Origin: Lycium barbarum
Lineage: Eukaryota > Streptophyta > Magnoliopsida > Solanales > Solanaceae
Length of the DNA: 64,000 nt
Direction: 5' to 3'
Assembly: GCF_019175385.1 (NCBI RefSeq)
Contig: NC_083338.1
Coordinates: forward strand, 96,778,062-96,842,061
Shown here: positions 1 through 9,988 of the stretch, piece by piece
Numbering within the stretch: position 1 is the stretch's first letter
Layout: every line of letters starts with the position of its first letter
Notes under the pieces: model-generated
Databases searched by the model: none
What the model was told of the DNA's origin: nothing
What the model saw: only the letters and a program-made list of their open reading frames with translations
Made by a program: the position numbers and the translations under genes

Positions 1-173
1 AAAGTCATACTAACTCAACTCCTTCCACTCAATTCCTTATAGGACCTTCCGGAATTCCTCATATGCATCCTTTACTCATAAAATTTACTTAATAATGCTT
101 CATCCCTTATATTCCAAAGTTGGTTTACTTAGCCATAATTCAACATACTTACGCTCGAGTATGGGGTGTAACA
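1..173 (-). mobile_element. Element A 3' LTR (partial)
   Basis: This is the minus-strand start of the 3' LTR (TGTTACACCC when read on that strand). It matches 6459-6654 nearly base for base apart from about eight substitutions and one 26-bp gap. The rest of the LTR lies left of the window. Confidence 0.8.
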
Positions 174-186
174 TCCTTCCCTCCTT
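174..186 (-). other. Polypurine tract of element A
   Basis: On the minus strand this reads as a run of A and G directly upstream of the LTR start, the expected primer for plus-strand DNA synthesis. Its position confirms that the LTR on its left is the 3' LTR. Just upstream is an imperfect hairpin motif, ACATTCATCCTCGAATGT at about 192-209, which also occurs beside the LTR of element B. Confidence 0.7.
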
Positions 187-3100
187 AAAAACATTCATCC
201 TCGAATGTTGTAGCTTTTGAGCTTATGATGTTATTATTGATTTCTTGAAATGGTTTTCCTCCTCTAGACCTTGATCTTCATACTCTTATAATATGAGCTC
301 ATCAGTCTTCTTTGATGTTACCCTAACTCTTTGTCGAACTCATCCATTAGTTTCATATCCTCATGCCCTTCTATATGTGACCAGTGGTCAGCTGATATTC
401 AGTTATCATCCTGTTCCCATTAAGGTGATCTTGGCTCATAATCGCTACGGCTCTCCATCGATCTTGCGAGTATTCTTAATTGTTGTACTCTTTTTACTTG
501 CTCTTTATTTTTCTACTAGTAGACAAACTCTCTTGTTCAGATATGACATCTTTCTTTGCTTGCTTCTCTGGTCCTATTTTAGATTATCCCTCTTTGTACT
601 GGTTGGCCTTATATACATACCATATCATATCCTTTTAATTCCTTGGTCGGACTCCTTAATTCCTTACAATATCATCATATTCATATTTGAAATTTTCCTC
701 CAATTTCCTCTCCTCAATCTTAACATAATTACAAAATAAACTCATAAAAATGGAACTAAGATAAAATCCTATTTAATCATAATTTCCTTTCAATACGAGT
801 ATGCTTTCTTCTTAAGTCCTTAGCTCTCTTATACCGGTGACTAATTGAGACTTAAACTAACCTCAATTCTTCTTCGGCTCCTTATCGTCGTCCTTGCACT
901 ATTCTATTAGCCATTTTATCATGACGATTGTTTATATGGTTCTATGTCATACACTCTCACAATTGATATAACCAGCGACTTGGAATTTCACGACTTACGA
1001 GGTACTCCCTAATCTCAGGCAGTACTGCTGTCTTGCTATCTCTAGGCACACTATCTTCCTTTCCTTTGAAGATTATTGAACTTCCTATAATTATTCCTTT
1101 TTTAAAGTTTTTATCTCTTCTAGTGCTACAAGTTCTTTTTAGTAGTCTCGATTGTCCTTTATACTTATCCCTGGTCACATGTGGCCTTTCGTACTCCTTC
1201 TGTTACCCCTAGGAGTACTTTACTTCATATCTAAATGTACCAAAAATTTCTTCAGCGCAAGTGATTCCAGTCATAGTCCGGAATACAGCGTATCGCATTG
1301 GCGAAACTTATTCTCCTTTCCATATTTGTCTCATGATATACTTGCATTTAATCCATTCTCACTTTTCTTTAGCACATTCTTGACATATCGGTTCTTCTCG
1401 AATTTTGGCTCCTTCAATCTAGTATATTTACCTCTTTTGAGCTTGGGAATATTGTAGTTCATCTTAGAACTGAATTTGTTGTTCCCCCCCTTTAAAGGAT
1501 GTTCTCATATACCAGTAACCGTCGAGTATTAACCGTCTTTAATAGTAATCTGGCTGACCTTAGCGATCCTTCAACTCCTCTATTCCATCTAATGCCGGAG
1601 TTCTTTTCATCGCATGGTTTAACTTATTTATTTATTTATTTTTCCTTCATTTTTTGCTAGTTGAATTTTTGTATCAAATCAAAATGCTTATACATATCGG
1701 ATATAATTTAGATGCCTTCTTTATTGAATTTTCACTTCTACCTTTCATGAATGGTAGTCCCCTAGGCTAATGAATTAATGGGGACATCGGAATTCATTAG
1801 GCCCCTTATGGAGTGTCCGACTATACCACGCTCCTTTAGCCCTAGTCTTCCTCCACGACTATCTTCTTAATATCCTTGAAATTCTCCTTGCTCTAGGTTC
1901 CCAATTCTGATTTATGTCTACACTATACCATTAAAAGTTGATACTCTACACCATCCATTCCCACGACTCGTCTTTTCATTAGCTTAGCTCATTTTGTCCC
2001 GTAATTCTTCTTAACTACTTATTTGCATCACAACTATGCATCATAGTCCTTCTAGTGTCCTGTCAGTTCTTGTTCTTATCATGAAATCCTCACAAATTAC
2101 ACCCTTTCCTTTCTTCTTTCGTCGAGTCTTCATCTTCCTTTATGATACTAAAACTTGTTCACAAATATATATCTTGAGTTTTCTTGATTTTCTTCATGAT
2201 CGCATCTTTGCATCTTTCACACAACCATTGTCTAATAATTTCAATTTGTTTTCCTTTAGGCAGGCCTACTGACTCATTAACCTTCTCCTTGTTGTCGGTA
2301 GCCACATAATCCCCTTTAACCATTTTGTTACACCTCATCCTCCCTTTAGTCCTCATAGTTTCTTCTGTTTTCTTTTACTTGTAAAATGCCTGTTTCCATT
2401 AGTCATTCTTTACTCTTTGCTTAGGAGACTTTGAAGTGTTTCGTTACGAGTGTAAATCCCTTTTTTTGACGCTGAAAATCTCTTCTTGGGGTACTTTCTC
2501 CCCTTAAATAGGCGTACCAATCATGGGTTCACATCCATTCTCCTGGTTAAATCTCAGGAGTTTAAAATTTCCTCGTCGCTCTCATAAGACCTGTTTATTT
2601 CTTCTCAAGGATACACCTTTATCCATTATTTACAACCTTCTTGGTTCTGGTTATGAAGACGTATAGGTTGGTTCCGGGGTCCTCGCATTCATTCTTTGTC
2701 ACGTACAACATTACTCTATCTCCCGTTGATTTATTTAAATTTGATCTTATCGTCTGCTTTCCTGCTTTCATCCTAACCTTTTCCTCAAATATGTTACCTG
2801 ATCCTTAATGGGTATACGTTTTCCTTGTCCAAGTTTCTCTCCCCTTCATGATATCATAACCTTCTTTTTCCTAATGCTCATGCTTAAATATTTGGTCGCG
2901 TTACCACTACCTGACTTTAATTCCCGAGAAAACCCAATCCTAATTCTCTCTGTAGCGTTTGCTACCTCAATTTTGACATACATCACAATCAATGCTTTTA
3001 ACATGTCATAAAATCAATCATAAGGGTATACATAATACTCGATGTAACCACTCGTGACTTATCTTTTTATTGCTTTTCAACACCTTTTCTTGTGAGATAT

Positions 3101-4706
3101 CTCGTTGCGATTTGATTTTGTCCTGAACCCACTGCTTATTACGCCTCCCCTCTTTTGACCAACTAGTCAAACTTATATCTGGTAACAATCTTGAAATTCT
3201 AATCATAAGGCTCATATGCTTCTGATTGCTTTGAGTTATTTCGAGTTCTCATATTCGCCATATGTCTAAATCTGTAGGTCTTCTTAGCATATATTTCTAC
3301 GTCCTAACTGTAAATCCTGGCGATATAACTTTACTTAAAAATCTTTACTCGTACTTCTTTCCTGTCTCTTTGTCTAGGATAATCAACCTCGCATCCTTTA
3401 CTTTCATGTAGCAACCGACTCGATCCTTACGATATTTTATCTTCACTTGTACACCTACTCTCTTCTCTCCTTACACATAAACAGACATCACACCTAATTT
3501 CTTTATCGTCAAATAACCTTCACAACACCCGTCTGGAAAAACATTGAGCTGAAGACTTCGTATAAGGATTAGCTAGAAATACACCAAATATTCCTAAGGT
3601 TGATACAATCTCTACTTCCTTCATCGGCCAAGCAACATCACATTTAGAAGTTATATAAACAATCCAGAAGACAATCTAATGGCAATCCAACTTACCTAAC
3701 CATTTCTCATTCTTGAGTTCAAGGTCGTCATTAATACCCGAAGTAACTTGGCCATAATGAGTCTCAGAATAATACCAATTATCAAATACTCAGAATCCCC
3801 TTGAAGTCGAATGACTAGTGACTTCTAAATCCCAATGTAAACTCACATCATATAGGAAAGTCCGATAAAAAGAGTCTGTGTGCCTGTCATCATCTCATCC
3901 TGATCTTATGTATATATATATAAACTTCTAGAGTAAAACTTTCCCCTACTCGTTAACTTCCTTTCCCATATCAATATCTTTTCGTTATCTCTCACTCACC
4001 AATCTATAAATCATAATACTGCATTTGAATGCTTAGTGTCAACTTTCCCTATATCTTCAATAAGTCTAAATTCTCCAAAATATCGAATGCAACTCATTCC
4101 AGTTCCTTTAATTACTAATAATTTTCCCCTCTAGGGTTATTCCCTTAAATTAAATTAAAATCATTTTAAAATTTCTCTTTGAAAGCGTCTCATAATTGTT
4201 CATTCAATCATAACTTACCAAACATCCGATTGTCACATTTTCCCTTCATTCTTTCTCTATAGCATAGTCATTCAAACAATTTAATTTGTAAATATTTCGG
4301 CAGAGTTTCTTCTATACTTCTTACTACCTCATTCCTGCACACAGCCCATAAAACACATCCAATGCCTCACAGAGCAATCATAATTACCCGTAACATCTAG
4401 CTCAATTTGTTATATCAAAGTCTATCAATGTAAGGCAGGAAACATACCTTTTGGAGTATCAACTTCAATTCTCATCAATTACCTTATAGAGGCATAATAA
4501 ACTGCTTATCCACAATCAAAATATTTAGGGTTAGAATCAGGGACATCACATCCTATAATTTAGCTCAACGACACGATCTAAAATGAGAAGGAAGGGTCAA
4601 TGGTTCCTAAATTCCCTACAGCCTCTTGTTTATAAGTGTGATGCGTTGCACACCCATAAATAAGACTCTACTGGACACGGCTCGTAGACATACCCTAGGC
4701 CGAACT
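187..4706 (-). other. Non-coding internal domain of element A
   Basis: This is about 4.5 kb of strongly pyrimidine-rich plus-strand sequence (purine-rich on the element's own strand). The open frames are short, carry no reverse-transcriptase, integrase, protease or zinc-knuckle motif, and do not line up end to end, so I regard all of them as chance. From memory the sequence style resembles LARD internal domains common in Solanaceae, but I could not run a search. A block containing TTTCGGCAGAGTTT near 4297 recurs at 9557 beside element B, showing that A and B share ancestry at this end. Confidence 0.55.
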
Positions 4707-4718
4707 GCTTTGATACCA
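4707..4718 (-). other. Primer-binding site of element A
   Basis: The minus strand reads TGGTATCAAAGC, close to the initiator tRNA-Met complement TGGTATCAGAGC used by many plant Gypsy elements. It lies four bases inside the 5' LTR. Confidence 0.8.
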
Positions 4719-4722
4719 CTTT

Positions 4723-6654
4723 TATCACGACCGAACCAGAGGGCCATGACGGGCACCCGGAACTAACCTGCCGAGCACCTCTAAACATGCATCTCATAAT
4801 TACCTCTAGGTGGACCACAAAGATAGTTCATGGGTATCATGATCTGTAAGGGCATATGCCACAAGATAACGACACATTTCTATATAATGCTCAACAATTA
4901 TACTCATCATCACAAGCCGACAAGGCTGCCAAAATATCATACAACAATATGAACCGGTAGGGTTATGAAACGTCTATCTGTACACACATGTCTATGAGGC
5001 TCTACATAGAATACAAGTGACCATAAAGACCAATACCAATAGACTGCAACTCTGAAGTAAGTGGAGTGCTCCTGAGAATCCGCTGATAAAGCACCTACGA
5101 ATCTATTCCGTCTCCCTGCCTACCTGAGGGCATGAGCGCAACGTCCCCAAACAAAAGGACGTCAGATACAAATTATGTACTGAGTATGTAAGGCATGAAT
5201 AACAAATAACAATAGGTATGGGACATAATATAAGTTAAAGAGATAACCTGTACATCTGATTGCCTCGTAAGACGGATATCATGCATGCTTAGCTTTTTAA
5301 AGAAAACACTTTTCATGCATATCAAACATAATATCATAATTAGCCCGCGTCCGGGCCTCCCGCTCCGGGATAACCATCGCATGTCGCCCACTATTAGTGC
5401 TGCTCGGCCATATAGGCACGGTGTTATTATCATTATCCATAGCCACACACCGTAGTAGTGCTGCCCGGCCATATAGGCACGGTGTGAGAAAATACTTACA
5501 TATATATAGAGCATGCATGAGAGCCCAATTAAAAGCTACAACTATATCGGAGTAACGTAAGGTAGGTAACCTCCGATTATCTTATGGAGCAATCATCATC
5601 GTTGTATCCCACCTTGAAGGAACAAGTAATATAAGGTGAGATCAACAACAATGAGTAAAATCAAGGAGATCGTGAAATAAACTCAACAATCTCACGATTG
5701 CATCAAAACCATAAGCTTTGGAATCTCCAAGAATGGAATCATCATCATCATCATTATCATCATAGAACATACTTATCTTTAGCATCATAAGAAACTCTAA
5801 GACTGATGAACTTCTAGCTTTTAGGAATAAGGATGTTATGGAAAACACGTATAGTTCATAAGAAAAGAATCATGCCTTTAGAAAGAAAGGGACAGCCTTA
5901 CTAAATTTCGGTAATACAATTCATAATATCAATAATAGAGAGTATCCTTACATCAATCAAGGTTGGAAAAACTTGTAATATTATTTATGTTCAGCGGCCT
6001 CCTTTGATTCATCGAGATCCATTGTTTAGAACAAGAACTACACGACCTTATGCGCTTCCCGAGCCTAAATCCTGGGGTTTCACTTGATTTGGGCTAAATA
6101 TTTTATGGAGGCAGTTGGGAGAATGTTCTAGGGGGTTCGGGAAGTCATGGGGAGGTGGTTGAATGAAAATAAGGGTAAATATCCTTTATATATTGTACTG
6201 TAGTGCATGTGTCGCACACTGTAGCTGCGCCTGTCATGCACAGTAGCTACGCTTTTATGCTCTGCCAGCCTGACTTGTCACGTCCATAATTCTCTACTCC
6301 GATGTTGTATGGATGAGCGGTTTGTTGCATTGGAAACTAGACTTCATGAACTTCAATTTAGGCTTTTGCTTTACTTCAAAACTCCTCATCTACTAAAATT
6401 TATTCTCTCCCCAAGTTGGCTCATACTTTGTTATTCAAAATAATGCTCATCTTTTTCCAAAGTCATACTAACTCAACTCCTTCCACTCAATTCCTTATAG
6501 GACCTTCTGGAATTCCTGATATGCATCCTTTACTCATAAAATGTACTTAATAATGCTTCATCCCTTATACTCCAAAGTTTTTTTACTTAGCCATAGTTCA
6601 ATATACTTACGCTCAAATTTGATAAGTGCTTCTCCACAAGTACAGGGTGTAACA
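4723..6654 (-). mobile_element. Element A 5' LTR (1.93 kb)
   Basis: The boundaries come from the primer site on the left and from alignment with bases 1-173 on the right. The LTR opens with TGTTACACCC on the minus strand. Its terminal CA has decayed to TA at 4723-4724. It contains two copies of GGCCATATAGGCACGGTGT 61 bp apart (5406-5424, 5467-5485), an ATC-rich microsatellite (about 5737-5762) and a presumptive promoter at 6183-6260. Confidence 0.75.
6183..6260 (-). promoter_or_regulatory. LTR promoter of element A: TATA box with upstream dyads
   Basis: The minus strand carries TATATAAAGG (6183-6192). Immediately upstream, to the right, are two copies of a GTAGCTGCGC / GTAGCTACGC motif (about 6211-6252) with a GTAGCTAC palindrome core. 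The arrangement matches promoter-adjacent dyads in the other LTR families here, although the motif sequence differs. It is a prediction from sequence only. Confidence 0.45.
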
Positions 6655-7086
6655 CGATAGCAGAAGCATGCATTACTCGTAAAGTCCGGCTTATACGATC
6701 TATAAAGTCTCAAGGATCATCCTTTGGATTGGATCTCCTGCATTCCGAGGGATCTAGATTAATGAATTCACGAGCTCGAGAGCTGACGGCTCTATCTAGA
6801 AGTCCGGCCTGTAACTGGGTCTGTGCCGCTATGAGTCTGGTCAATAACTGATTGCATTTCGTAAGTCCTGATCTGTAGCACTCGGGGGAGGAGCGGGAGG
6901 CTGAGGAGCTGGAGGTTCTGGGGCCTTCCTAAGCTCTTCTGGAGCTTATAGCGTAGGTGTAGTCTGCGAGGGAGTAATACTTTAGGCCTCACTATTCCTT
7001 GAATAAATGGGTGGTGCCTGACTAGTACCTTGCCCCTTGGCAGCGTTCAGCCTGCTGCTGGACTTACTCCTCCTAGTCGTCAACAT
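6655..7086 (-). pseudogene. Element B gag, N-terminal fragment
   Basis: This is the start of a Gypsy Gag capsid gene. The minus-strand ATG is at 7084-7086 and begins MLTTRRSKSSS, a basic Ser/Arg-rich opening typical of Tekay/Del-type plant Gag. A Pro/Ala-rich linker follows, and then a segment in the register of the early capsid domain (residues like RNAI and FINLDP, partly destroyed). Several stops and at least one frame change break it. The gene ends abruptly at 6654/6655, where the LTR of element A was inserted. The primer site and LTR of B lie just upstream at 7278-7289 and 7294-9486, so the order LTR, primer site, gag is as expected. The rest of gag and pol is outside the window. Confidence 0.6.
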
Positions 7087-7277
7087 TGCTAAAAGTTTAA
7101 ATAGAATAAAGATTAGAAGACTGCATTCTTGTCTTGGCTCTATCCCACGATCTAGACTATGCAAAGAAAGTAACACCCTAAATACACAATAGCCTCTTGA
7201 ATATAGATATTGTGCACAACATATTGGTAATAAGGACTCTAATAGACACGACTTATAGACATCCCTAGGACAAACCT

Positions 7278-7289
7278 GGTCTAGTACCA
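7278..7289 (-). other. Degenerate primer-binding site of element B
   Basis: The minus strand reads TGGTACTAGACC, a mutated version of TGGTATCAGAGC. It lies four bases from the LTR end (7294), the same geometry as in elements A, C and F. Confidence 0.6.
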
Positions 7290-7457
7290 AGTTTGTCATA
7301 CCCCAAACCAGGGGGCACGACAGGCACCCAACTTTTCTGGCTGAGCACCACCTGAGGTTTATTCAACCCAGCTCAACCTAGTATAATTACGGATAACCGT
7401 GTAACCTACATGTGAAGTATAAGAATCACCTGCACGCAGAAAAGGCCCAATACAGAA

Positions 7458-7464
7458 ACACACA

Positions 7465-7516
<52 letters not shown>

Positions 7517-7518
7517 CA
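7458..7518. repeat. (CA)n-(TA)n microsatellite
   Basis: A run of about 23 CA dinucleotides with one interruption passes into a short TA run, inside the LTR of element B. The open frames across it are repeat artefacts. Confidence 0.95.
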
Positions 7519-9080
7519 CATAAATATACACAAGCCGACAAGGTTGCCACCAAGATCTACATACAATAACTCGACCGACAAGGCCACAACGACAGTACCA
7601 GTACCAAACTAAAGCCGACAAGGCCACATATGACATCTATACATATAAAATTTGTCTATGAGCCTCTAAGAGTACATAACGTAACATAACGATCAGAAAA
7701 GGGCCCCGCCATACCTAAAAAATATGTAAAAAAATATGTACATAATAGCATACACAGAACCGAGCAAGTCCGGAACAAGTGGAGCTTGCTGACTATCAGG
7801 GCCTGCACAAAATACAGAATCCCAAGCATAAGGATATCAGTACGGATAAAAGTACTGAGTATGTAAGGCAGGAATATAGTAATAAAGCAGTGAAGCAAGT
7901 AAAGTAGAAGAGGAACCACCTGAAACCTGAACTTGCCACGAAGGGAATATGATATGCATGCTATAACTTTGAAAACATAAATATGCATAAATACATAAGT
8001 AGAATCATCATCATCATAACGTAACCAACCATAGTAGGGCTAGGTGGAATAGTACCCGGCCATGTAAGGCTCGGTAGAAGCGTACCCTACCGTGTGAGGC
8101 TTGATGGTAATACCCAACTTATCAGTGGTTGCATAATAGGTGTCGTACCCGGCTAAATATAGCGCATCTTGGTGTAGTAAAATAAATGTACACATATACA
8201 TAATGCATGATGAACACATAGAAGTAATATCTGGGCCTTTCGGAGTGACGTAAGGTCTGTAGCCTCTGAATATCATTATGGAACTCATGCCAATATCTTA
8301 ATATTGTTTATTGAAGCTAATAATCTTGGATAAGAGTCAACCAATGTGGCTAAGATCATTATATATGAAGTACGGATCATTAGAATGGAGTGAATTCATT
8401 ATGGAACATCCGCTAGCGAGTTTTAGTTAGATTCGTGCCAAGAGAATAGGAAAGAGGAAAACCTTACGTACCTTGTATATCGGGAGCTGGCTTTGCAATA
8501 ATATTTAACCTAATGCTTAGCCAATGCGGGGACCTATATTTGAAAGTACATCTTTTGTTAGGCCAAGATACACTTGTATATCATGTATAAACTAGGTATA
8601 TTGAATGACGATTCGAGTTTTAAGAATTCGGGCAGCATTTCCTCTACTTCTAATATGTTCCTGAGTTCATAAAGACCACCAATAACCACCTTCAACATAA
8701 GTTGACTTAGTTTAACACCCAATTCATCTCTACAAAAACAATAATACAATTATACATCACCCTCATCTTAACTTGGCTTAATACGTGTTATTCTCGTAAC
8801 TACTATGTTGATGAAGCTTAATCTTTTCACAAAGAGGGAGAAACTTACCTTGATTGAGTTTAATAGGCCGTTATTTAGCTTAATCCTCAAAATTTCACTT
8901 CCTCAACTTGATGTATGGAATAATACGAAGCCTACGAAGCTACCACGAACTTTCTCAAGCTAATTTACATTGAAATGTTGTGTAAACTTGATTAAATAGG
9001 TGAAAGGGCTTATCGAGGTGCATATGGATGTCTTAGGATCAGATAAGTGTTGGAGAAAATGATTAAATAAGTGAAATTGG

Positions 9081-9090
9081 GGTATTTATA
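9081..9090 (-). promoter_or_regulatory. TATA box of element B LTR
   Basis: The minus strand reads TATAAATACC, about 400 nt from the LTR start. A cluster of TACGGTCCGTA-type palindromes lies directly upstream (9125-9285). Confidence 0.5.
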
Positions 9091-9124
9091 CTTGAGAAGG
9101 TCAGCCACCCCCTCAAATTCTGTG

Positions 9125-9285
9125 GTCCAATCTACGGACCGTAAAAATTTATACGGTCCGTAAAATTGGATAGTAAAAATTCACCCCAAAAATTAACATT
9201 CTGTTCCAATTATACAGTTTCCCTTATCTATTTGTACAGTCTGTATAAATTTTTACAGACCTCATATGGGACCGTAAAAATTGGG
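9125..9285. repeat. TACGGWCCGTA dyad cluster upstream of element B TATA box
   Basis: Palindromic units such as TACGGACCGTA and ATACGGTCCGTA, plus degenerate versions (ACAGTCTGTA, TACAGACC, GGGACCGTA), are spaced over about 160 bp. The same core appears in the LTR of G and in the LTRs and interior of Athila H. Confidence 0.75.
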
Positions 9286-9486
9286 CTATTTTTTCAACTT
9301 CATCGTAACGTATTTCTTCGATTCGTTCAACTTCTATTCTTCCTAGTACTCCAAACATGACCTTGGCTTCTTGAATATTACTAGTCAAAATACTTATTAC
9401 ATTGTGACTTCAAGAATACCCTTATTCTACGAGAGTATGTCGACGAATATAGGACGAACGTATCTCCCGAAGGACGAGATGTAACA

Positions 9487-9622
9487 CCCCTTAAGAACGT
9501 TCATCCTTGAATGTTAAGGTACACGAGGAGCGTTCGTTCGTCATGGTTTCTATGAAAATTTCGGCAGAGTTTTCTCTATATTTTGGATATTACCGAGACC
9601 TGCATACATCAAAGGGGAGCAA
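9487..9622 (-). mobile_element. 3' internal end of a second B-related element
   Basis: The sequence directly right of the B LTR reads, on the minus strand, as a purine stretch ending AAGGGG next to TGTTACA, preceded by the same ACRTTCATCCTYGAATGT motif that precedes the 3' LTR of A. A TTTCGGCAGAGTTT block shared with A (near 4297) lies at about 9557. I infer it is the tail of an adjacent related element sharing this LTR. Confidence 0.5.
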
Positions 9623-9759
9623 GGATCTAGTAGCTCAGTTGGTTGGTTACCTCAACTTTCACCTTGTTGGTGAGGGTTTAAATCCCCACGTTGTAATCCC
9701 CTCCCCCATTTCCTCTTCTCCTACCCTATATGTAATAATTCTTTTTTTTTAAAAAAGGC
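9623..9759 (+). mobile_element. tRNA-derived SINE (SolS-like)
   Basis: A short element with an RNA polymerase III promoter: box A TAGCTCAGTTGG (9631-9642) and box B GGTTTAAATCC (9675-9685), in a tRNA-like head. A pyrimidine-rich body follows, ending in TGTAATAATTC and a run of T then A. Imperfect 12-bp target duplications flank it (9611-9622 AAAGGGGAGCAA; 9760-9771 AAAGAAGAGCAA, 10 of 12 identical). It has no coding capacity and would depend on a LINE for movement. The layout recalls Solanaceae SolS SINEs. The box B differences from a working tRNA gene and the missing acceptor stem argue against a real tRNA. Confidence 0.75.
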
Positions 9760-9771
9760 AAAGAAGAGCAA

Positions 9772-9988
9772 CAACATCTATATAATCTTCTCCAAAGGTC
9801 TTCAACAAGAAGGAGAGTTCGAGAGACGTCTTCCCTCAAGAACAATCCAAAGTATTTCTCAAAGTTCTTCGAAGATTCAACACATCAACAAAAGTTCATC
9901 CTTCATTCGAGAAAGAAGCTACATTGGTCCTCGATGTAAGGCGAGCAACAAGGAGATTAGAATCAAGGGATATATCCAGAGTTGTACT
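9772..9988. other. Unassigned stretch between SINE and Ogre LTR
   Basis: These 217 bp hold no recognisable gene or repeat. They are purine-rich with several TTCAACA/TCATC-type words and may be the remaining tail of the B-related element. The last five bases, GTACT, should be the left TSD of element D. Confidence 0.3.

Larger units (their letters stand above)
1..6654 (-). mobile_element. Element A: LARD-like non-coding LTR retrotransposon, left end cut by window
   Basis: Read on the minus strand, this has a complete 5' LTR (4723-6654), a tRNA-Met-type primer site (4707-4718), a 4.5-kb internal domain, a polypurine tract (174-186) and the first 173 bases of the 3' LTR. The two LTR copies align from base 1 and from base 6459, ending in the same TGTAACA, which fixes both boundaries. 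They differ by scattered substitutions and a 26-bp indel near the end. No gag or pol motif was found in any frame of the internal domain, so it is best described as a large retrotransposon derivative that would need proteins in trans. It sits inside the gag of element B. The expected right TSD is CGATA (6655-6659); the left copy lies outside the window. Confidence 0.75.
7294..9486 (-). mobile_element. Element B LTR (2.19 kb)
   Basis: On the minus strand it starts TGTTACATCTCG (9486) and ends in TGACA (7294). A primer site and gag lie to its left, so it is a 5' LTR. To its right is a purine run and an ACGTTCATCCTTGAATGT motif like the one upstream of the 3' LTR of element A, so it also looks like a 3' LTR. 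It carries a CA/TA microsatellite (7458-7518), a TATA box (9081-9090) and a dyad cluster (9125-9285). The left half has short imperfect repeats (about 8040-8160) around a CGGCCATGTAAGGCTCGGTA-like unit. Confidence 0.7.

Noticed and set aside
293..3215. Several frames of 60-150 codons in the interior of element A
   Set aside because: No family motifs, no continuity, composition follows the pyrimidine-rich strand; they look like chance frames.
7406..7636. Overlapping open frames over the CA/TA microsatellite on both strands
   Set aside because: They encode only Val/Cys or Thr/His repeats that come from the dinucleotide run; no start context or conserved domain.
9623..9700. Possible tRNA gene (box A and box B present)
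   Set aside because: No acceptor-stem pairing or proper anticodon arm, altered box B, SINE body and flanking duplications; it is the head of a SINE.
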